A stretch of 64,000 bases of DNA from SLRI01 sp964402505 (GTDB lineage Bacteria; Pseudomonadota; Alphaproteobacteria; Geminicoccales; Geminicoccaceae). Position 1 is the stretch's first letter. Each line of letters opens with the position of its first letter. The notes below the pieces were generated by a model that made no database searches, had not been told where the DNA came from, and worked only from the letters and a program-made list of their open reading frames with translations. The DNA lies in assembly GCA_964402505.1 (NCBI GenBank), contig CAYOCP010000001.1:255002-319001 (forward strand). The letters are read 5' to 3'. Shown one piece after another: positions 29,746 through 37,760 of this stretch. A program made the position numbers and the translations under genes.

Positions 29746-30519
29746 CTACCAGCCCGGATGGTGCGCGCAGCGCGCAGCACATTCCGGCCGGCGGGCGAAG
29801 GTCATCCGCTCGATGGTCGGCCCGAGGCTGTCGACGAGAAGGAGGGTTCCCGAGAGATCGGGACCGAGATCGAGCAGCACCTTGACCACGGCGACCGCCT
29901 GCAGGCAACCGAGAAAACCAGCCGCCGGGCCGAGCACGCCGCCCTGGGCACAGCTCGGCAGCATCGCGTCGTCGGGCGCGTCCCTGAAGAGGCAGTGAAG
30001 GCAGGGATGCGGCGGTCCGGCATAGGCTCGATAGAGGGTGAGCTGGCCATCGACGCCCTGCACCGAGGCGGAGACCAGGGGCCGGCCCGCCCGCATGGCG
30101 GCGTCGTGCACGAGCCGGCGCGTGGGCGCGTTGTCGCTGCCGTCGACGACGAGGTCATAGTCCGGGATGAGACGTTGCGCCGTAGACGGATCGAGGCGGC
30201 AGCGATGCCGGTCCAGCCGGCAGGAGGGAGCCAGGGCGACCAGCCGGTCGGCGGCCGCCTCGACCTTGGGCCGGCCGATATCCGCCTCGGTGAAGATCAC
30301 CTGACGGTGCAGGTTGGAACGGTCCACCACGTCGTCGTCGACCAGGCCGAGGCGACCGATGCCGGCGGCGGCGAGGTAGAGGGTCAGGGGTGCACCCAAT
30401 CCGCCCATGCCGATGACCAGCACGCTCGCCTCGAGCAGCCGCTCCTGGCCGCGCCCGCCGATCTCCGGCAGCACGATGTGCCGGGCGTAGCGGTGAAGCG
30501 CATCGTCGTCGAGGCTCAA
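29746..30519 (-). CDS. MoeB/ThiF-family adenylyltransferase
   Basis: 257-aa E1-like enzyme that adenylates the C-terminal glycine of a small sulfur-carrier protein (MoaD or ThiS) for molybdopterin or thiamine synthesis. The nucleotide motif GMGGLGAPLTLYLAAAGIG lies near residue 37, the SNLHRQ motif follows, the conserved DGSDNAPTRRLVHDA loop is present, and zinc ligands are paired as PCLHC and CAARC at the C-terminus. No moaD, thiS or other cofactor gene is adjacent, so MoeB and ThiF cannot be told apart. It is divergent from the fliO-fliP operon. Confidence 0.88.
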   Translation of the reverse strand: MSLDDDALHRYARHIVLPEIGGRGQERLLEASVLVIGMGGLGAPLTLYLAAAGIGRLGLVDDDVVDRSNLHRQVIFTEADIGRPKVEAAADRLVALAPSCRLDRHRCRLDPSTAQRLIPDYDLVVDGSDNAPTRRLVHDAAMRAGRPLVSASVQGVDGQLTLYRAYAGPPHPCLHCLFRDAPDDAMLPSCAQGGVLGPAAGFLGCLQAVAVVKVLLDLGPDLSGTLLLVDSLGPTIERMTFARRPECAARCAHHPGW

Positions 30520-30546
30520 GCCTTCGTCCCCTTTCGTCCATCAGTG

Positions 30547-30561
30547 CTAACGGCCGATTAA
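30547..30561. promoter_or_regulatory. CtrA-like site upstream of the fliO-fliP operon
   Basis: CTAA-CGGCCGA-TTAA followed by CC is one mismatch from the CtrA consensus. It lies 30 bp upstream of the first ATG (30592) of the plus-strand operon and 27 bp upstream of the divergent MoeB/ThiF-type gene. It is one of three such sites at flagellar operons in this window. Confidence 0.5.
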
Positions 30562-30591
30562 CCTTCTTCGCCTAGCGTCCGGCCCGAACAA

Positions 30592-30786
30592 ATGAGCGCT
30601 GGATCGGACATGAGCGACGCGGGCGGCCACAGGATAGCAGCACTGCGAGATATCTCCGGCGGCATCGTCCTCCGTGTCGACGCACGACCATTGGACGCCG
30701 GCCGGGCGGCCTGCCATCTCTACCGTGGCCATGCCACGGCGCAAGCCGGACCCGTCGATCGCCTCCTCGCGGCGCGCCGGCCATGA
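30592..30786 (+). CDS. Small unknown protein, first ORF of the fliO-fliP operon
   Basis: 64 codons from ATG 30592, or 58 from ATG 30610. The product is not recognised: no signal peptide, no membrane segment, two Cys/His-type residues (CHLYRGH) and several alanine/arginine blocks. Support for being real is context: it starts 30 bp after a CtrA-like site, and its stop overlaps the next start by four bases (ATGA), as in the fliO/fliP junction further on. It could instead be a leader ORF that couples translation, or chance. Confidence 0.45.
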   Translation: MSAGSDMSDAGGHRIAALRDISGGIVLRVDARPLDAGRAACHLYRGHATAQAGPVDRLLAARRP

Positions 30787-31073
30787 GCGCCATAGCCGAG
30801 CTCGCCGCGGCGCTCGATGCCGCACGCCGTGCCTTGGAAGGCGGCGGCCTCCCCGATCTCGAGGGTCTCGCCCATCGGCTGACGAGCCTTCTCGCGGCTG
30901 CTGGCCAGGGTGACCGGAGGCAAGAGCTGGCACCGCTTGTCGGCCTGCTCGACGAGACGACCCGGCTCGCCGAGGCCCTGGCGCGGGAATGCCGTGCCTG
31001 CAGTGCCGAGCTCGCGCGCGGCGAGGCCAGTGCGCGGGCAACGGCCGCCTATCGCAACCGCATCCGCTCTTGA
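30783..31073 (+). CDS. Small helical flagellar protein, FlgN-like chaperone candidate
   Basis: 96 aa, almost entirely predicted helix, with heptad-like spacing (LAAALDAARRALEGGGLPDLEG, split; LLDETTRLAEALARECRACS). FlgN-type chaperones for hook-associated proteins are short helical proteins with little sequence conservation. It is coupled to the upstream ORF by ATGA and precedes fliO by 11 bp. The assignment is by size, helix content and position only; it could equally be a FliJ- or FlaF-like helper. Confidence 0.55.
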   Translation: MSAIAELAAALDAARRALEGGGLPDLEGLAHRLTSLLAAAGQGDRRQELAPLVGLLDETTRLAEALARECRACSAELARGEASARATAAYRNRIRS

Positions 31074-31084
31074 GGACCTCGCGC

Positions 31085-31399
31085 ATGCCGGAAATCGCCG
31101 AGCTCAGCCGCGCCGCGACCGGCCTCGGCATTGTTCTCCTCCTCCTCGTGGCCGTCTTCTGGCTGTTGCGCCGGCTCGGTCCAATCGAGAACCGTGGCCG
31201 CTTCGCCCAGGGCCGCCGGCTCGCCGTCATCGAGAACCTGCCGCTCGATCCGCGCACTCGCCTCGTCCTGGTGCGCCATGACCGGCACGAGCATCTGGTG
31301 CTCCTCTCGTCGCAGGGCGCCCGCCTCGTCACCAGGAGCGACATATCGGAGCCGGCAGATATCGGCCAAGCGTCGATCGATCGGGCTCACCTGCCATGA
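31085..31399 (+). CDS. fliO: Flagellar export assembly protein FliO
   Basis: 104-aa single-span membrane protein that helps the FliP ring assemble. A membrane segment lies at residues 13-30 (LGIVLLLLVAVFWLLRRL) and is followed by the cytoplasmic FliO domain with GRRLAVIENLPLDPRTRLVL and a VRHDRHEHLVLLSSQGARL stretch. The ATG at 31085 is used; the open frame reaches further upstream but overlaps the preceding gene. Its stop overlaps the fliP start (ATGA), the usual fliO-fliP arrangement. Confidence 0.88.
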   Translation: MPEIAELSRAATGLGIVLLLLVAVFWLLRRLGPIENRGRFAQGRRLAVIENLPLDPRTRLVLVRHDRHEHLVLLSSQGARLVTRSDISEPADIGQASIDRAHLP

Positions 31400-32169
31400 C
31401 CGGCCGCCTTGGGCGTCTCGCCATCGGCCCGGTGAGCGGCCCGGCGCTCGCCGGCCTCTTTCAGCTCTTCCTGGTCAACCCCGCGGCGGCGCAGGCCCTG
31501 ACCATCGATCTCGGCAGCGGCGAGACCGCCACGGGCCAGATCGTCCGCCTCGTGCTGCTCGTAACGGTGCTCTCGCTGGCACCCTCGATCCTCCTGATGG
31601 TGACCTCGTTCACCCGGATCGTGATCGTCCTCTCCTTTCTGCGTACCGCTTTGGGCCTGCAGCAGAGTCCGCCCAACTCGGTGCTCGTCAGCCTTGCCAT
31701 CTTCCTCACGCTTTTCATCATGATGCCCACCTTTGAACGGGCCTGGGAGGACGGAATCGCACCCCTGATCGCCGAGGAGATCGACGAGATGACGGCGCTC
31801 GAACGCGCCGCCGCGCCGTTCCACGCCTTCATGCGGAGCCAGGTGCGCGACAAGGATCTGGGCCTCTTCTACGACATCGCGCACCTCGAGCCGACGCTGG
31901 ATGCCGGCGAGGCGCCCTTTCGCGTGCTGGTGCCGGCCTTTTTGATCAGTGAGCTTCGTCGGGCCTTCGAGATCGGCTTTCTGATCTTCATCCCCTTCCT
32001 GATCATCGATATGGTGGTGGCCTCGATCCTTATGTCGATGGGCATGATGATGCTGCCGCCAGTGGTGATCTCCCTGCCCTTCAAGGTGATCTTCTTCGTC
32101 CTGGTCGATGGCTGGCTTCTGGTCGTCGGCAGCCTCGTCGAGAGCTTCGGCACCCTCCCGACTCCCTGA
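31396..32169 (+). CDS. fliP: Flagellar export gate protein FliP
   Basis: 257 aa. A cleavable signal segment (about residues 1-32, ending near NPAAAQA) precedes four membrane segments. The family signatures SFTRIVIVLSFLRTALGLQQ (with SPPN following) and FLIFIPFLIIDMVVASILMS, then GMMMLPPVVISLPFK, are all intact. FliP forms the core of the export gate with FliQ and FliR, which are encoded 23 kb away at 55019-56110. It ends the four-gene plus-strand operon. Confidence 0.97.
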   Translation: MTGRLGRLAIGPVSGPALAGLFQLFLVNPAAAQALTIDLGSGETATGQIVRLVLLVTVLSLAPSILLMVTSFTRIVIVLSFLRTALGLQQSPPNSVLVSLAIFLTLFIMMPTFERAWEDGIAPLIAEEIDEMTALERAAAPFHAFMRSQVRDKDLGLFYDIAHLEPTLDAGEAPFRVLVPAFLISELRRAFEIGFLIFIPFLIIDMVVASILMSMGMMMLPPVVISLPFKVIFFVLVDGWLLVVGSLVESFGTLPTP

Positions 32170-32233
32170 GGCCCTCGGCGTCGCTGCCGGAGACTGCTAG
32201 AATCGGCTCGACAAGCGGGGGGAGTGACGAGCC

Positions 32234-33649
32234 ATGGCGGATTCGGGCGAAGCGCCGACGGCCGGAGGCCGGGTCGTGGAGAGGGTGATCGGGACGCTCA
32301 GGGAACGGCTCGGCGAGCGGATCACCACCAATCGAGTGCTGTGCCAGCAGCACGGCCGGGGCGAAGGTCCCTATGACGGTGCGGCACCGGACGCCGTGGT
32401 GACGCCGGCTTCGACCGAGGAGGTCGCGCACGTCGTCGCGACCTGCCGGGCGGCTGCGGTGCCCGTCATCGCCTTCGGTGCCGGCACGTCGCTCGAGGGC
32501 CATGTCGAGGCGCTTCGGGGCGGCATCTGCCTCGATCTTTCCACCATGGACCGCATTCTCCACGTTTCGGTCGAGGATCTCGACTGCCATGTCGAGGCCG
32601 GCATCCGACGACGGCGGCTGAACGAGGAGTTGCGGGACACGGGCCTCTTCTTTCCGGTCGATCCGGGTGCAGATGCCTCGCTCGGCGGAATGGCGGCGAC
32701 CCGTGCCTCGGGCACCAACGCCGTGCGCTACGGCACGATGCGCGAGGTGGTGCTGGGACTCACGGCCGTCCTCGCCGACGGCAGCATCGTGCACACTGGC
32801 GGGCGGGCCAGGAAAAGTGCCGCGGGCTACGACCTTACCCGCCTCCTGATCGGCTCGGAGGGCACGCTCGGCATCATCACCGAGCTGCGCCTTCGCCTCT
32901 TCGGCATTCCCGAGGCCATCTCGGCGGCCATCGCCACGTTCCCGAGTGTCGAGGCGGCAGTCGAGACCGTTCAGCTCACCATCCAGTCGGGGATTCCGGT
33001 GGCCCGGATCGAGCTTCTCGACGCCGTGCAGATGCGCGCCTGCATCGCCTTCTCGAAGCTCGAGGGCTTCGAGCCCGGACCGACGCTCTTCTTCGAGTTC
33101 CATGGCAGCGCCCGTTCCGTGGCGGAGCAGGCGGAGGCCGTCCAGGCGATCGCCCAGGATTTCGGCGGCGGCGACTTTCGCTGGTCGGCCAGCACCGAGG
33201 AGCGCAATCGGCTGTGGCGTGCCCGCCACGATGCCTACTACGCCGCCCTCGCACTCCGTCCCGGCAGCCGCGGCTGGGCTACCGATGTCTGCGTGCCCAT
33301 CTCGAAGCTCGCCTCGTGCATCGCCGAGACCGAGGCCGACCTCGAGGAGAGCCGCCTCCTCGCCCCGCTGGTGGGCCATGTCGGCGATGGCAATTTCCAC
33401 CTCCTCTTCATCCTCGATCCGAGCGATGCGGATGAGCAGGCACGCGCCAGAGCAGTCTACGGCCGGCTGATCGAGCGGGCGCTCGGCCTCGGCGGCACCT
33501 GCACCGGCGAGCACGGCATTGGCATGGGCAAGATTGAAAGCCTCGAGCGCGAGCACGCCGACGCGATGCCCCTGATGCGCACGATCAAGCGAGCGCTGGA
33601 CCCGGCAAACATTCTCAATCCCGGCAAGGTGCTGCGGCTGGAGCGGTGA
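32234..33649 (+). CDS. FAD-linked oxidase, D-lactate dehydrogenase / GlcD family
   Basis: 471-aa flavoprotein with an FAD_binding_4 domain (about residues 50-190; AFGAGTSLEGHVEALRGGI binds the FAD phosphates, then DPGADASLGGMAATRASGTN) and a FAD-oxidase C domain (VGHVGDGNFHLLFIL and GTCTGEHGIGMGK). Family members oxidise D-lactate, glycolate or D-2-hydroxyglutarate and pass electrons to cytochrome or ETF. No glcE/glcF partner is next to it, which favours a stand-alone D-lactate dehydrogenase (Dld/LDHD-like). ATG at 32234, just after fliP but probably transcribed separately. Confidence 0.85.
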   Translation: MADSGEAPTAGGRVVERVIGTLRERLGERITTNRVLCQQHGRGEGPYDGAAPDAVVTPASTEEVAHVVATCRAAAVPVIAFGAGTSLEGHVEALRGGICLDLSTMDRILHVSVEDLDCHVEAGIRRRRLNEELRDTGLFFPVDPGADASLGGMAATRASGTNAVRYGTMREVVLGLTAVLADGSIVHTGGRARKSAAGYDLTRLLIGSEGTLGIITELRLRLFGIPEAISAAIATFPSVEAAVETVQLTIQSGIPVARIELLDAVQMRACIAFSKLEGFEPGPTLFFEFHGSARSVAEQAEAVQAIAQDFGGGDFRWSASTEERNRLWRARHDAYYAALALRPGSRGWATDVCVPISKLASCIAETEADLEESRLLAPLVGHVGDGNFHLLFILDPSDADEQARARAVYGRLIERALGLGGTCTGEHGIGMGKIESLEREHADAMPLMRTIKRALDPANILNPGKVLRLER

Positions 33650-33686
33650 GACGGGCGGATCGCCGCGGTCGGGACGTTACGGCGAA

Positions 33687-33761
33687 TGGCGTCCCCAACG
33701 GGAATCGAACCCGTGTCTTCACCTTGAAAGGGTGATGTCCTGACCGCTAGACGATGGGGAC
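33687..33761 (-). tRNA. tRNA-Glu (anticodon TTC), CCA encoded
   Basis: Reading the minus strand, the acceptor stem GTCCCCA pairs with TGGGGAC, the anticodon arm is TCACC-CTTTCAA-GGTGA with anticodon TTC (34-36), and the T arm is ACGGG-TTCGATT-CCCGT. Discriminator G and a genomically encoded CCA end at 33687. 75 nt in all. Confidence 0.97.
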
Positions 33762-33769
33762 CCGAGCCG

Positions 33770-33798
33770 TACTTAACGGCTGGCAATCGTCGAATCAA
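33770..33798 (-). promoter_or_regulatory. Sigma-70-like promoter of tRNA-Glu
   Basis: On the minus strand TTGATT, a 17-bp spacer and TAAGTA lie just upstream of the tRNA 5' end (eight bases between the -10 block and the tRNA). Spacing is ideal and the position fits, but the -10 element is not a strong match. Confidence 0.45.
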
Positions 33799-33844
33799 CA
33801 GCGGTGCCGGTGCCTGCTAACCGGTTCTTTACCATCGGTGCCGC

Positions 33845-34405
33845 ATGATCGATCGGGTTGCTCGGGGAGCGGGAATGGTCGAGGCTCTTGCGATGGCGGG
33901 TCGCGCCGGCGATATCGGCGAGGCGATCGTCAGTTGTTACGAGGTCCATGTCCTGCGCGACGAACGCTGGGTCATCGACTGCATGTCGCGAGACGCCGAG
34001 GAGGCGCTCACCAACGCCCATGATCTGGCACGCCGTGCCGAGGTGCTGGGCGTCAAGGTCATCCACGAGCGCTACAACCCGCGCACGGATCAGAGTGCGG
34101 CGCGTGTCGTCTACTCCCGGCTGAAGCCGCCGCGCCCCAAGGGCCGGCGGCTGGCACCGATCGGCGCCTTCGTGGCGCGTTCGCGAGGGACCTCACCCGG
34201 AAACGGTTCGGGCGGCGAGGCTTCGGCTGCGGCGCCGACAATCCCTGACGACCGGCGAACGCCCTCACCGTCCATCACGCATGAGGCCCTTCGCCGCCGG
34301 CCCTCGGCTGCCGATATCGGATCCTGGCATCTCTTCGCCTGGGCCAGCCTGGCCCTTGCGGTGACGGCATCGCTGCTGTTCCTGCTGCTGCTGCTCGTCG
34401 GCTGA
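33845..34405 (+). CDS. Unknown protein with a C-terminal membrane anchor
   Basis: 186 aa, not recognised. Residues 28-85 look like a compact alpha/beta domain (YEVHVLRDERWVIDCMSRD, then DAEEALTNAHDLARRAEVLG, VKVIHERYNPRT). Residues 90-150 are a basic, proline/serine-rich linker (KPPRPKGRRLAP). A single hydrophobic helix at 162-184 (WASLALAVTASLLFLLLLLV) ends two residues before the C-terminus, i.e. a tail-anchored topology with the domain in the cytoplasm. No signal peptide and no related neighbours. Codon use looks normal for this genome, and the intergenic placement after the tRNA supports a real gene. Confidence 0.7.
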   Translation: MIDRVARGAGMVEALAMAGRAGDIGEAIVSCYEVHVLRDERWVIDCMSRDAEEALTNAHDLARRAEVLGVKVIHERYNPRTDQSAARVVYSRLKPPRPKGRRLAPIGAFVARSRGTSPGNGSGGEASAAAPTIPDDRRTPSPSITHEALRRRPSAADIGSWHLFAWASLALAVTASLLFLLLLLVG

Positions 34406-34607
34406 TGGCGCGCGCAGGCACCACGTGACCAGGCCGAGAAGGGCGGAGAGCTCGCCAGCGCCGCAAGACGCACCCGCTCGAAGCGCATTCACGCTGGCCT
34501 CGTGCCGTTTTCTCGCCCGGCTGCGGGCGATCGTTGCGCATGCGAGGAAGCTGATTTGTGCCCCGATCGCCTTGCGTCCCATCGCCCACGATCACCCTGA
34601 AAGCACC
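34406..34607. other. Intergenic gap between convergent genes
   Basis: About 200 bp between the 3' end of the membrane-anchored protein gene and the 3' end of recJ. I see no credible small gene and no hairpin with a T-run. Long plus-strand reading frames that pass through it are antisense shadows of recJ and its neighbours. Confidence 0.5.
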
Positions 34608-36440
34608 TCAGTCGAGGGAGGCGGCGTCCTCGATCTCCAGTCCCATCCGCTCGCGACCCTGGTAGCTGTCGAGACGGATGCGGCCGACGACACGCAATGG
34701 TCCACCCCCGAAGAGCATCCTGCCGAGGCCGGTGTCGCCCGCTCGAAAGGCGATGCCGCGCACTGCCGGCCCCGCCGGACCGGCGAGCAGGCAGGAGACG
34801 TGGCCCCCGCCCACCGGACGGGCCTGCAAGACCCGCTCCACCTCGAGCGTGAAGCGCGGCTCGTCGTGGCCGGCGCCGAAAGGGGCGAGCAGGCGCAGCT
34901 TCCTGGCAAGATCGATGTTGACCGCGGCGAGCGTCAGGGCGCCGTCCACGCAAAGCTCGGCCCGGCCGGGATCGATGGCGCGGGCTGCGGCCGGGCCCTG
35001 GGCGGCCACGACGGCATCGAGGCGACGGCAGAGGAAGTCGTGCAGCACCGGCAGATTTGCCGCCGGGACGGTGAGCCCGGCCGCCATCTCGTGGCCGCCG
35101 CCGGCCACGAGATGGCCGGCGAGGCGTGCCTCGATGACCGCACCACCGAGATCGAAGCCGGGGATCGAGCGCCCCGAGCCCTTGCCGATGTCTCCCTCGA
35201 TCGCGACGACCACCGCCGGCCGGGCGAAGCGCTCGGCGATCCGGGCCGCAACGATGCCGATCACGCCCGCATGCCAGCCCTCGCCCGCGACCAGAAGCAG
35301 AGGCGAGCCGTCCCGAACTTGCGGCTCGGCCGCCCTGAGCGCCGCCTTCAGGGTTTCGCGCTCGAGCGCCTGGCGGGTGGTGTTCAGGAAGTCGAGACGG
35401 CCGGCGATGACCTCGGCGAGTGCCGGATCGCCGGTCACCAGCAAGGCCGCGCCGAGCCCGCTCTCGCCCATCCGTCCGCCGGCATTGAGCCTCGGTCCGA
35501 GCACGAAGCCGAGCTGACGCGCGTCGCCGATAGCCTCGACGCCGGCGACGGCGGCCAGCGCCGCAAGCCCCGGATTGCCCTTGCGGCGGGCGATCTTGAT
35601 GCCTTGCGCGACGAAAGCCCGATTGAGGCCCGTCAGCGGCACCACGTCGCAGACCGTGCCGAGCGCCACCAGATCGAGGTTGGCCAACAGATCCGGCTCG
35701 GCGCGGGAAGCGAAGTGGCCGGCGCCGCGCAAGGCCCGACCGAGCGCCACCAGGAGGACGAAGGCGATGCCGACCGCGGCGAGGTCACCCAAGGGGCTCA
35801 CCTGGTCCGACCGGTTGGGATTGATCAGGGCGAGGGCCGGCGGCAATGCGGCTTCTGCCTTGTGGTGATCGACGACGATCACCTCCTGGCCCAACCTCGC
35901 GGCGGCGGCGAGCGGGGCGTGCGCGGTCGTCCCGCTGTCGAGGCAGAGGACGACTCGGCAGCCGGCGGCCTCGAGCGATGCGAACGCGGCATCGTTGGGT
36001 CCGTAGCCTTCGGACAGCCGATCGGGAATGCGAACCTCGACCCGGCAGCCGACCGCCTCGAGGTAGCGCTGGACCAGCGCGGTCGAGGTGGCGCCGTCGA
36101 CATCGTAGTCGCCGATGATGCCGACCTGCTCGCCTTCGGCCACGGCGGCCACGAGCCGCTCGACCGCGCAATCGAGGTCGATGAGATGCGACGGGTCGGG
36201 CAGCCAATCGCGCAGTCGGGGCTCGAGAAAGCCCGGCACCTCGGCGACCTCGAGGCCGCGTGCCGCCAGCACCCGACCCACGACCTCCGGCAGGCCATGC
36301 TGCTGGCTGATCGCCCGGGCGATGTCCGGACGCTCGATCGCCAGACGCCAGGTCTTGCCCGTGGCCGACCGCTCCACCAGCACCCCGCCGGGTGCCGGAG
36401 AGCCGGGATGCCGACGAGCCGCGTCCACCTTCACGAACAT
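34608..36440 (-). CDS. recJ: Single-stranded-DNA-specific exonuclease RecJ
   Basis: 5'-3' exonuclease for recombination, mismatch and base-excision repair. 610 aa with the DHH phosphoesterase motifs in order: GDYDVDGATSTALV (near residue 108), LDSGTTAH, VDHHKAEAALPPALALINPN (the DHH motif), GPRLNAGGRMGESGLG, and the DHHA1 motif GGGHEMAAG near residue 450, followed by the C-terminal OB-fold region. The ATG at 36440 starts 20-odd residues before the conserved WRLAIERPD region. It belongs to the hom-glpX-recJ neighbourhood typical of alphaproteobacteria, although 282 bp separate it from glpX. Confidence 0.96.
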   Translation of the reverse strand: MFVKVDAARRHPGSPAPGGVLVERSATGKTWRLAIERPDIARAISQQHGLPEVVGRVLAARGLEVAEVPGFLEPRLRDWLPDPSHLIDLDCAVERLVAAVAEGEQVGIIGDYDVDGATSTALVQRYLEAVGCRVEVRIPDRLSEGYGPNDAAFASLEAAGCRVVLCLDSGTTAHAPLAAAARLGQEVIVVDHHKAEAALPPALALINPNRSDQVSPLGDLAAVGIAFVLLVALGRALRGAGHFASRAEPDLLANLDLVALGTVCDVVPLTGLNRAFVAQGIKIARRKGNPGLAALAAVAGVEAIGDARQLGFVLGPRLNAGGRMGESGLGAALLVTGDPALAEVIAGRLDFLNTTRQALERETLKAALRAAEPQVRDGSPLLLVAGEGWHAGVIGIVAARIAERFARPAVVVAIEGDIGKGSGRSIPGFDLGGAVIEARLAGHLVAGGGHEMAAGLTVPAANLPVLHDFLCRRLDAVVAAQGPAAARAIDPGRAELCVDGALTLAAVNIDLARKLRLLAPFGAGHDEPRFTLEVERVLQARPVGGGHVSCLLAGPAGPAVRGIAFRAGDTGLGRMLFGGGPLRVVGRIRLDSYQGRERMGLEIEDAASLD

Positions 36441-36722
36441 TGCTCCATCAGGACCCGATCGACCGACTTTCCAAAAGCCTCATGTGCCCTGCCGCAATTG
36501 GCGAGCAGAAAGCGGCCGCCCTTCCGGCTCCGAAGGTCCTTTCACGCCGCCCCCTCGGCAGCCACCGCAGCTCCGGCATTGGCACGCGCATCGCGGTACG
36601 TTCCTCGGCAGCTGCCAGCCCGGTTGCGGGCTCAACCAAACGCATCGGTCAAAAGGATCGCGATTCGTGGCAGACGCCGACATACGGGGCGAAGCGAACC
36701 ATGCCCCTTCACCCGCAGACCT
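36441..36722. other. Intergenic gap upstream of recJ
   Basis: 282 bp between glpX and recJ, both on the minus strand. The short frames that cross it have no ribosome site and no recognisable product. It could hold a recJ promoter; no clear -35/-10 pair or hairpin terminator was found. Confidence 0.45.
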
Positions 36723-37715
36723 TCAGCGGCCGAAATGCGGCGCCACCGCGACCTTGCGCGGCAGGTTGTGCTCGGCTTCGATCAGTCGGACCGTGCCGCT
36801 CTTCGAGCGCATGACGATCGATTGCGTGAAGAGCCGATCGCCGACGCGGCGCACACCCTTGAGCATGGTGCCGTCGGTGACACCGGTGGCAGTGAACATG
36901 ACGTCGCCTCTGGCCAGTTCGTCCACGTCGTAGACGCGATCGAGATCCTCGATGCCGAGCCGGCGGGCGCGGGCCTGCTCCTCGTCATTGCGGAAGATCA
37001 GCCGACCCTGGAGTTGCCCGCCGATGCAGCGCAGTGCCGCTGCGGCCAGGACGCCTTCGGGCGAGCCGCCGGAGCCCATGTAGATGTCGATGCCGCTGTC
37101 GGGCCGCGAGGTGGCGATGACGCCAGCGACGTCGCCATCGCCGATCAGCCGGATGCGAGCACCGGCGGCGCGCACCTCGGCGATCAGCTTCTCGTGGCGA
37201 GGCCGGTCGAGGATGCAGACGACGAGGTCGTCAATGGCCATCCCCTTGGCCTCGGCGAGGCGAGTGAGATTGGCATGAGCGCTGTCCTCGATCCTGATCA
37301 GGCCCGGCGGCAGACCGCCACCGACCGCGATCTTCTGCATGTAGACGTCCGGCGCGTTGAGAAAGGCGCCGCGCGGCGCCATGGCGAGGCAGGAAATGGC
37401 GTTGGAACCGCCCTTGGCGGTGATTGTGGTACCTTCGAGCGGATCGAGGGCGATATCGACCTTGGGACCCCGTCCGGTGCCGACCTCCTCGCCGATGAAG
37501 AGCATGGGCGCCTCGTCGCGCTCGCCCTCGCCGATCACGACGACGCCGTCGATATCGAGCACGTTCAGGGCGTGTCGCATGGCATCGACCGCCGCCTGGT
37601 CCGCCGCCTTCTCGTCGCCGCGGCCCATCCAGCGGGCGCAGGCGAGTGCCGCCGCCTCGGTCACACGGACGGAGTCCAGGGCCAGGTTGCGGTCTTCGCT
37701 CTGGTAGTCGGTCAT
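36723..37715 (-). CDS. glpX: Class II fructose-1,6-bisphosphatase
   Basis: Hydrolyses fructose-1,6-bisphosphate to fructose-6-phosphate in gluconeogenesis; some relatives also act on sedoheptulose bisphosphate. 330 aa, normal for GlpX. The metal/phosphate motifs are IGEGERDEAPMLFIGEEVGTG (split), DIALDPLEGTT near residue 90, GDGDVAGVI and YMGSGGSPEGVLAAAALRC. The ATG at 37715 has AGGAG upstream and is preferred over the GTG one codon earlier. It follows hom by 45 bp in the direction of transcription and is probably in one operon with the aminotransferase and hom. Confidence 0.96.
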   Translation of the reverse strand: MTDYQSEDRNLALDSVRVTEAAALACARWMGRGDEKAADQAAVDAMRHALNVLDIDGVVVIGEGERDEAPMLFIGEEVGTGRGPKVDIALDPLEGTTITAKGGSNAISCLAMAPRGAFLNAPDVYMQKIAVGGGLPPGLIRIEDSAHANLTRLAEAKGMAIDDLVVCILDRPRHEKLIAEVRAAGARIRLIGDGDVAGVIATSRPDSGIDIYMGSGGSPEGVLAAAALRCIGGQLQGRLIFRNDEEQARARRLGIEDLDRVYDVDELARGDVMFTATGVTDGTMLKGVRRVGDRLFTQSIVMRSKSGTVRLIEAEHNLPRKVAVAPHFGR

Positions 37716-37760
37716 CACGCTCCTCGCAGAAAGCCCCGGGGCAGTGTCCGGCGGCAGGGC

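Noticed and set aside
33817..33831. CtrA site before the tail-anchored protein gene
   Set aside because: CTAA-N7-TTTA has two mismatches, at a frequency expected by chance.
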